Shown: positions 23,374 to 26,826 of the stretch, piece after piece
Layout of the letters: each line of letters opens with the position of its first letter
Numbering within the stretch: position 1 is the stretch's first letter
Source: Candidatus Aerophobus profundus SCGC AAA252-L23
GTDB lineage: Bacteria; Aerophobota; Aerophobia; Aerophobales; Aerophobaceae
Assembly (NCBI GenBank): GCA_000402295.1
Contig: AQRW01000158.1
Coordinates: forward strand, 1 to 26,826
DNA: 26,826 nucleotides
Direction of reading: 5' to 3'
Made by a program: the position numbers and the translations under genes
The notes under the pieces: generated by a model
The model's database searches: none
Told to the model about the DNA's origin: nothing
What the model saw: only the letters and a program-made list of their open reading frames with translations

Positions 23374-24273
23374 TTGACAAAACCTACAGTTAAGCTATCT
23401 TCTCTCTGGAGGGAGAAATTGGAAAATGCTCTTAGACGTGCTCAAATATTGGCAGAGGCTCTCCCCTACATCAGGGAGTTTTCGGGAAAAACAGTGGTAG
23501 TTAAATATGGTGGCCAGGCTATGGCTGATGAAAAGCTCAAAAGAAGTGTAGCCAGAGACATTACTCTGATGAAATATGTAGGGATCAAGCCAGTAATAGT
23601 CCATGGTGGTGGAAAGGCTATAACTACATTTATGGAAAAACTGGGTATAAAGCCCCGATTTATTGAGGGGAACCGGGTTACTGACAGTGAAACTATGGAA
23701 ATTGTGGAAATGGTTCTGATGGGGAAAATAAATAAGCAGATAGTTTCTCTTCTCAATCAATTCGGAGGTAAAGCCGTGGGAATAGGTGGTAAAGATGGAG
23801 AACTTATTCTGGCCTCTCGAAGTAAGGACAAAAACTTGGGTCTGGTGGGAGAGGTAAAAAAGATAAACTCTGCTATTATCGAGATTCTGGAAAGAGAAGG
23901 ATTTATTTCTGTAGTTGCTCCCATAGGGATGAGCAAAGAAGGAGAAACTCTTAATATAAATGCTGATATAGTTGCCGCTGGCCTGGCCGGCGCCCTCAAG
24001 GCAGAAAAACTTATTTTTTTGACCGATGTAGAAGGAATTTTGGAGGAATCGGCTCTGTCGGGAAGCCTCATTTCCACTTTGAGTTTGAAACAAGTTTGGG
24101 GAATGATAAAAGAAGGAAGAATTCAGGGAGGTATGTTAGCCAAAATGAGAGCTTGTGAATCTGCCCTAAAAAAGGGTGTATCAAAGGTACATATTATCAG
24201 TGGATTGAAAGAGCATTCCCTTCTTTTGGAGATTTTTACTGACCAAGGAATTGGAACCCAAATTCTGCCTTAA
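23374..24273 (+). CDS. argB: Acetylglutamate kinase ArgB
   Basis: Phosphorylates N-acetylglutamate in the second step of arginine biosynthesis. The 299-residue amino-acid-kinase fold shows EALPYIREFSGK, VVKYGGQAM (ATP phosphate binding), IVHGGGKAI, FIEGNRVTD, NINADIVAAGLAGAL, IFLTDVEGIL and the GGMLAKMRA segment. Length is normal. The start is TTG at 23374 behind GGCGGAG. No other arginine genes are nearby. An exact 95-base inverted copy of 23537-23631 forms the end of this window. Confidence 0.95.
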   Translation: MTKPTVKLSSLWREKLENALRRAQILAEALPYIREFSGKTVVVKYGGQAMADEKLKRSVARDITLMKYVGIKPVIVHGGGKAITTFMEKLGIKPRFIEGNRVTDSETMEIVEMVLMGKINKQIVSLLNQFGGKAVGIGGKDGELILASRSKDKNLGLVGEVKKINSAIIEILEREGFISVVAPIGMSKEGETLNINADIVAAGLAGALKAEKLIFLTDVEGILEESALSGSLISTLSLKQVWGMIKEGRIQGGMLAKMRACESALKKGVSKVHIISGLKEHSLLLEIFTDQGIGTQILP

Positions 24274-24295
24274 AAATATCGGGAAAATTGTGTAG

Positions 24296-24323
24296 TTGTC
24301 ATTCCTGGAAAATTTGATATAAT
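24296..24323 (+). promoter_or_regulatory. Sigma70-like promoter for the tRNA pair
   Basis: -35 TTGTCA (24296-24301), 16-bp spacer, perfect -10 TATAAT (24318-24323), giving a start near 24330, about 55 bases upstream of tRNA-Gly. It lies in noncoding sequence after argB. Confidence 0.75.
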
Positions 24324-24384
24324 ATGAGCTAATGACTACCCAGACATTCAGAGTTATTTAGAGACTTTTGTAGAGGTTTTTGAG

Positions 24385-24457
24385 GCGGGAATAGCTCAGT
24401 TGGTAGAGCATCAGCTTCCCAAGCTGAGGGTCGCGGGTTCGAGTCCCGTTTCCCGCT
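24385..24457 (+). tRNA. tRNA-Gly (anticodon CCC)
   Basis: A full cloverleaf can be drawn: acceptor GCGGGAA/TTCCCGC, D arm GCTC/GAGC, anticodon stem TCAGC/GCTGA with loop TTCCCAA (anticodon CCC), and T arm GCGGG/CCCGT with loop TTCGAGT. Discriminator T. The 3' CCA is not encoded and must be added. Four bases separate it from the next tRNA. Confidence 0.95.
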
Positions 24458-24461
24458 CCCT

Positions 24462-24535
24462 GCGCCTGTAGCTCAATTGGATAGAGCAACGGACTTCGGA
24501 TCCGTAGGTTGGGGGTTCGACTCCTCTCAGGCGCG
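24462..24535 (+). tRNA. tRNA-Arg (anticodon TCG)
   Basis: Cloverleaf with acceptor GCGCCTG/CAGGCGC, D arm GCTC/GAGC, anticodon stem ACGGA/TCCGT with loop CTTCGGA (anticodon TCG), and T arm GGGGG/CCTCT with loop TTCGACT. Discriminator G. CCA is not encoded. It is co-transcribed with tRNA-Gly from the promoter at 24296. Confidence 0.95.
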
Positions 24536-24602
24536 CCCTAATGTGACCTTCCCTCAAACGATTAACTGGTGAAGGGTAAAATAGGTAATCTTTACCAAAA
24601 AT

Positions 24603-24644
24603 AGGGTTTATAGAACGTTGGGTGTTCCCAGAGAACCCCTTTTT
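24603..24644 (+). terminator. Probable intrinsic terminator of the tRNA operon (TTGGGT-loop hairpin)
   Basis: AGGGTT pairs with AACCCCT and, further in, GAAC pairs with GTTC around the loop GTTGGGT; a T5 tract follows. The hairpin is homologous to that at 5956-5991, but both stems have changed with pairing preserved. Confidence 0.6.
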
Positions 24645-24647
24645 GGC

Positions 24648-24698
24648 CAAGATAGAGTGGTAGCGGCGGTTACCTTTAGGAGATCTAAATTATTACCC
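24648..24698 (+). repeat. Dispersed palindromic repeat, copy 5 (internally deleted)
   Basis: The left flank CCAAGATAGAGTGGTAGC and right flank GGTTACCTTTAGGAGATCT followed by AAATTATTAC match copies 2 and 6. The two central hairpins are lost, leaving only GGCGG between. Together with the upstream TTGGGT hairpin it parallels 5948-6093 over the whole length. Confidence 0.75.
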
Positions 24699-24735
24699 AA
24701 GGTTTTTCAAAAATAAGGTAATTTAGTTGACGCAC

Positions 24736-24759
24736 CCTCGTAATACAACGAGGAGGTGA
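24736..24759 (+). promoter_or_regulatory. Hairpin adjoining a strong Shine-Dalgarno
   Basis: CCTCGT (24736-24741) pairs with ACGAGG (24748-24753) around a 6-base loop, running into the Shine-Dalgarno AGGAGGTGAG (24750-24759) of the coiled-coil gene. It could limit ribosome access; regulation is inferred only. Confidence 0.4.
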
Positions 24760-24764
24760 GAAAA

Positions 24765-25178
24765 ATGGGAGTTTTAGAGGAGTTGGGTAGAAAAGCAGAT
24801 AAACTTACGGAAAGTATAAAAGGAGTAGTTCAGGAAGGAGTGGGAAAGAGCGGTAGTGAAGTAAAAGATTGGCGGAAGCAAATCGATGAGCTAACAGAGA
24901 GGATTAAAAAGACTACTCAGGAAGGATTGGAGAAATTTACCAGTGAGACAAAAGAGCTGGGCCAGATGGCTAGAATAAAGCCCCGGATCTGGCAGAAAAG
25001 GAAGAGGATGGAGGAGAAATTTCGTGAGATGGGTAAGTTGGCTTATCGACTTCATTTGGAGAAGAGAATCGGTAATCCAGAATTAAAAAAAATGGGTGCC
25101 GAAATCACTAAAATCCGGAAAGAGATAGAAAATATAGAGAGGGAAATCAAGAAGCCGGCTTCAGCAAAAGAAAAGTAA
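24765..25178 (+). CDS. Hypothetical coiled-coil protein
   Basis: I do not recognise this family. The 137-residue product is almost entirely charged and helical: two similar amphipathic repeats (LTESIKGVVQEGVGK, then LTERIKKTTQEGLEK, about residues 14-55) followed by a Lys/Glu-rich coiled coil with heptad spacing (about 75-130). There is no signal peptide, transmembrane helix or cysteine. The pattern recalls phasin-like or apolipoprotein-like surface-binding helices, but that is resemblance only. The ATG at 24765 is chosen over the GTG at 24756 because the latter lies within the perfect AGGAGGTGAG Shine-Dalgarno. The RNase HI gene follows after 20 bases, possibly in the same transcript. Confidence 0.8.
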   Translation: MGVLEELGRKADKLTESIKGVVQEGVGKSGSEVKDWRKQIDELTERIKKTTQEGLEKFTSETKELGQMARIKPRIWQKRKRMEEKFREMGKLAYRLHLEKRIGNPELKKMGAEITKIRKEIENIEREIKKPASAKEK

Positions 25179-25198
25179 CCTTGATTTCATCGGAGTAA

Positions 25199-25612
25199 AT
25201 GATTTTTAATGAAGTTACTCTTTATAGCGACGGAGCTAGCCTAGGTAATCCTGGAAAGGCCGGGGTTGGCGTGGTTCTTTATGATAAAAAGGGAATGTTG
25301 GTTAAGCAAATAAGTCAATCTATCGGAACTACTACTAATAATGTGGCTGAATATGCGGCTTTGATTTTTGGCTTAGAGGAAGCATTAGCTCTGAGAGCGA
25401 AGAGAATAAAATGTTTTCTGGACAGTGAACTTTTGGTAAGGCAGCTCCAGGGAATCTACCGGGTTCGTAATCCTATACTTTTTGTTTTCTATTCACAGGT
25501 GCAACATCTGAGGGGATTTTTTGAACGGATAGATTTTTTTCATATCCCCAGAGAGCAGAATAAGGAAGCTGATAAATTAGCTAAAGAATCAGTGAGGGGA
25601 AAAAGGGGATGA
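25199..25612 (+). CDS. rnhA: Ribonuclease HI family protein
   Basis: RNase H-fold nuclease expected to cut the RNA strand of RNA-DNA hybrids. The 137 residues show the four acidic positions: YSDGASLGNPG (Asp, residues 9-19), TNNVAEYAAL (Glu), CFLDSELLVRQL (Asp) and NKEADKLAKES (Asp). The lack of the basic-protrusion segment of E. coli RNase HI and the short length fit the archaeal/Sulfolobus-type or RVT_3 branch. GGAG sits only a few bases before the ATG. Its last 18 bases overlap the 5' strand of the predicted RNase P RNA P1 helix. Confidence 0.9.
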   Translation: MIFNEVTLYSDGASLGNPGKAGVGVVLYDKKGMLVKQISQSIGTTTNNVAEYAALIFGLEEALALRAKRIKCFLDSELLVRQLQGIYRVRNPILFVFYSQVQHLRGFFERIDFFHIPREQNKEADKLAKESVRGKRG

Positions 25613-25972
25613 GGTGATCGCGGAAGTCTATTATGCTTTCGAGGAAAGTCCGGGCTCCTCAAGAAAAACACTGGGTAATACCCAGGGAGGGTGACCTCAC
25701 GGAAAGTGTCACAGAAAATAATACCACCCCGGAAGCAGTTTATCACCTGGCCTTCGGGGAAAGGGTGCAAAGGTGGGGTAAGAGCCTACCGGCAGAAAAG
25801 AGATTCTCTGGCCGGACAAACCCTGTTTGGAGCAAGGCCAAATAGGAGGTTTATCCTCGGGTAGGCCGCTGGAGATCCAGGGTAACCTGGATTCGAGATG
25901 AATGATCACCACTGTAGAGAAAGTAATTTCTTTACGGTTACAGAACCCGGCTTACGTTTCTCTTTTTCCCCT
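25595..25972 (+). ncRNA. rnpB: RNase P RNA, class A
   Basis: Catalytic RNA that matures tRNA 5' ends. Conserved core CR I GAGGAAAGTCCGGGCTCC (25641-25658) and CR V ACAGAACCCGGCTTA (25940-25954) form P4. CAAGGCCAAATAGG, GGGTAGGCCGC and CGAGATGAATGAT occur in the expected order between. P2 is GGTGATC (25613-25619) with GATCACC near 25907. An extra hairpin between P2 and CR V fits P19. An 11-bp perfect P1, AGGGGAAAAAG (25595-25605)/CTTTTTCCCCT (25962-25972), sets the ends; its 5' strand lies inside the rnhA 3' coding end. Ends are uncertain by several bases; identity is firm. Confidence 0.95.
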
Positions 25973-26000
25973 GATTTATAACCGGTAAGTTTCCTTTTTT

Positions 26001-26130
26001 TGGTGAAGATAGAGTGGTAGTCGCAGGCTTTAGCCTGCGACTATTTGCGCAGCTTAAAAGCTGCGGCTACCATAACCCTTTTGCGCAACCTGAAGGTTGC
26101 GGCTACCTTGGTGAAATTTAGACTATTACT
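26001..26130 (+). repeat. Dispersed palindromic repeat, copy 6 (three hairpins)
   Basis: The left flank TGAAGATAGAGTGGTAG is followed by CGCAGGC-TTTA-GCCTGCG, GCAGCTT-AA-AAGCTGC closed by GCGGCTACC, a short spacer, then a second right half CGCAACC-TGAA-GGTTGCG-GCTACC and the conserved right flank TTGGTGAAATTTAGACTATTAC. The right half is thus duplicated with different, still self-complementary, stems. Confidence 0.85.
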
Positions 26131-26184
26131 CACTGAGACAAAAAAATAGTATCGGACTAACATATCCTATGAAGAGAGGAAAAG

Positions 26185-26358
26185 ATGAAAAAGTGGTTGA
26201 AGATTATTGGAGGAGCGGTGGCTACGGCTGTGGGGATATGGCTAATAGTTATTTTCGCTCCCCGGGTACTTGTTTTTCTGGAAGGAATTGTGGGTATCTT
26301 AGTTGCCGCGATTGGTCTAATTATTCTGGCAATTGGAGTAAGTGAGGTCAAGGAATAA
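26185..26358 (+). CDS. Small two-helix membrane protein
   Basis: A 57-residue hypothetical peptide starting MKKWLKIIGG and ending ILAIGVSEVKE. Two hydrophobic stretches (about residues 7-24 and 28-52) separated by APR make it very likely an inner-membrane hairpin. The ATG has GAGAGGAAAAG upstream and the stop is 30 bases before rpmA, so it may share its transcript. It occupies the place where rplU (L21) usually stands. I do not recognise a family. Confidence 0.65.
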   Translation: MKKWLKIIGGAVATAVGIWLIVIFAPRVLVFLEGIVGILVAAIGLIILAIGVSEVKE

Positions 26359-26388
26359 CCAGAGAATATTATCATAAAGGAGAATTAA

Positions 26389-26739
26389 ATGGCCCATAAA
26401 AAGGGACAGGGTCACTCTTCTAACGGCAGAGACAGCGCCGGTAAAAGATTAGGTGTTAAGAAGTTTGGTGGTCAATTTGTGAAAACAGGGACTATTCTGG
26501 TTCGACAGAGAGGAACCAAGTACCATCCAGGCTTGAATGTGGGTCGAGGAAGTGATGACACACTTTACGCCCGAAGTGATGGGCATGTTTATTTTGGTTC
26601 TCATAGACGAGTCAATGTAAACAAAGATGAACAGCAAAGAATCACACTAAACGAACTAAACGAACCAAACGAACCAAACGAACCAAACGAACCAAACGAA
26701 CCAAAAGAACTATTAGGAACTATAGGAACTAAAATGTAG
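26389..26739 (+). CDS. rpmA: 50S ribosomal protein L27 with repeat-encoded C-terminal tail (3' end chimeric)
   Basis: L27 sits at the peptidyl-transferase centre, its N-terminal tail touching the tRNA CCA ends. Residues 1-82 are a normal L27: AHKKGQGHSSNGRDS, KRLGVKKFGGQ, ILVRQRGTKYHPG, NVGRGSDDTLYA and HRRVNV, with no cleavable N-terminal extension. After the usual end the frame continues through a 9-bp minisatellite (26647-26709) encoding two Leu-Asn-Glu and four Pro-Asn-Glu triplets, then PKE. The stop codon at 26737 lies inside the inverted argB copy that starts at 26732, so the true 3' end of the gene is not present. AAAGGAG precedes the ATG. The rplU and obgE neighbours are missing. Confidence 0.92.
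   Translation: MAHKKGQGHSSNGRDSAGKRLGVKKFGGQFVKTGTILVRQRGTKYHPGLNVGRGSDDTLYARSDGHVYFGSHRRVNVNKDEQQRITLNELNEPNEPNEPNEPNEPKELLGTIGTKM
26647..26709 (+). repeat. 9-bp minisatellite inside rpmA, 7 units
   Basis: Units CTAAACGAA twice, CCAAACGAA four times, CCAAAAGAA once, in frame with rpmA. It is the reverse complement of the repeat class found after rseP at 17951-18013. Confidence 0.9.
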
Positions 26740-26826
26740 TTATAGCCTTTCCACCACCATGGACTATTACTGGCTTGATCCCTACATATTTCATCAGAGT
26801 AATGTCTCTGGCTACACTTCTTTTGA
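26732..26826 (-). repeat. Exact inverted copy of argB 23537-23631 at the window end
   Basis: All 95 bases are the reverse complement of the argB segment, with no mismatch, running to the last base. It has no start or stop of its own. A chimeric read or amplification fold-back at a contig end is the simplest explanation. Confidence 0.9.

Noticed and set aside
23395..24093. Minus-strand open frames opposite argB (232 and about 100 codons)
   Set aside because: They are antisense shadows of argB with low-complexity Phe/Ser-rich translations. The window-end copy of this strand is explained by the inverted duplication.
24727..24746. TTGACG followed by TAATAC as a promoter of the coiled-coil gene
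   Set aside because: The spacer is only 8 bp, too short for a sigma70 promoter.
26001..26107. Short repeats considered as a CRISPR array
   Set aside because: The repeats are palindromic hairpin halves with 10-20 base spacers, scattered singly between genes; there are no regular spacers and no cas genes.

Overview
This window reads as one gene-dense chromosomal segment of a diderm (Gram-negative type) bacterium. An outer membrane is indicated by lpxD, an lpxC-fabZ fusion, a Skp/OmpH-like chaperone and a signal-peptide protein that looks like an outer-membrane barrel. A ferredoxin-dependent 2-oxoacid oxidoreductase subunit (vorB) and the citramalate route to isoleucine suggest an anaerobic or anaerobe-like metabolism. 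Coding GC is moderate and GTG/TTG starts are frequent. The gene set fits a poorly cultured bacterial phylum better than a model clade, but no gene here fixes the taxon.

Layout: (1) 43-5803: PHP phosphoesterase, the tRNA i6A/ms2i6A genes miaB and miaA, DNA ligase ligA, and a YfcE/MJ0936-type phosphodiesterase. (2) 5804-8762: a 523-bp intergenic region with three sigma70-like promoters and a repeat, then a cysteine-rich putative outer-membrane protein and an orphan CUT1-type ABC ATPase with a structured 3' region and terminator. (3) 8778-15032: a tight run yacP-phoH-pgpH-ybeY-skp-lpxD-lpxC/fabZ (RNA metabolism, c-di-AMP turnover, outer-membrane biogenesis, lipid A). (4) 15186-17948: uppS-cdsA and rseP (undecaprenyl-PP, CDP-diacylglycerol, site-2 protease), without dxr between cdsA and rseP. 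(5) 18169-21340: vorB-leuD-cimA (branched-chain 2-oxoacid metabolism). (6) 21368-24273: archease-rtcB on the minus strand, divergent from argB. (7) 24296-26739: promoter, tRNA-Gly(CCC), tRNA-Arg(TCG), a coiled-coil protein, an RNase HI family gene, RNase P RNA (rnpB), a two-helix membrane peptide and rpmA.

Between operons sit at least six copies of a palindromic element built from two covarying hairpins inside an outer stem, several with conserved flanks. Two copies carry an additional upstream terminator-like hairpin with a conserved TTGGGT loop. A 9-bp minisatellite occurs twice in opposite orientation, once just after rseP and once inside the 3' end of rpmA.

The last 95 bases (26732-26826) are an exact inverted copy of an internal argB segment (23537-23631). 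This supplies the apparent rpmA stop codon and most probably marks a chimeric contig end, so everything after 26731 should be treated as suspect.

No CRISPR array, insertion sequence, prophage or defence system was seen. The most unusual items are the dispersed hairpin element, a candidate small RNA upstream of the porin-like gene, the 16-cysteine surface protein and the repeat-extended L27 tail.
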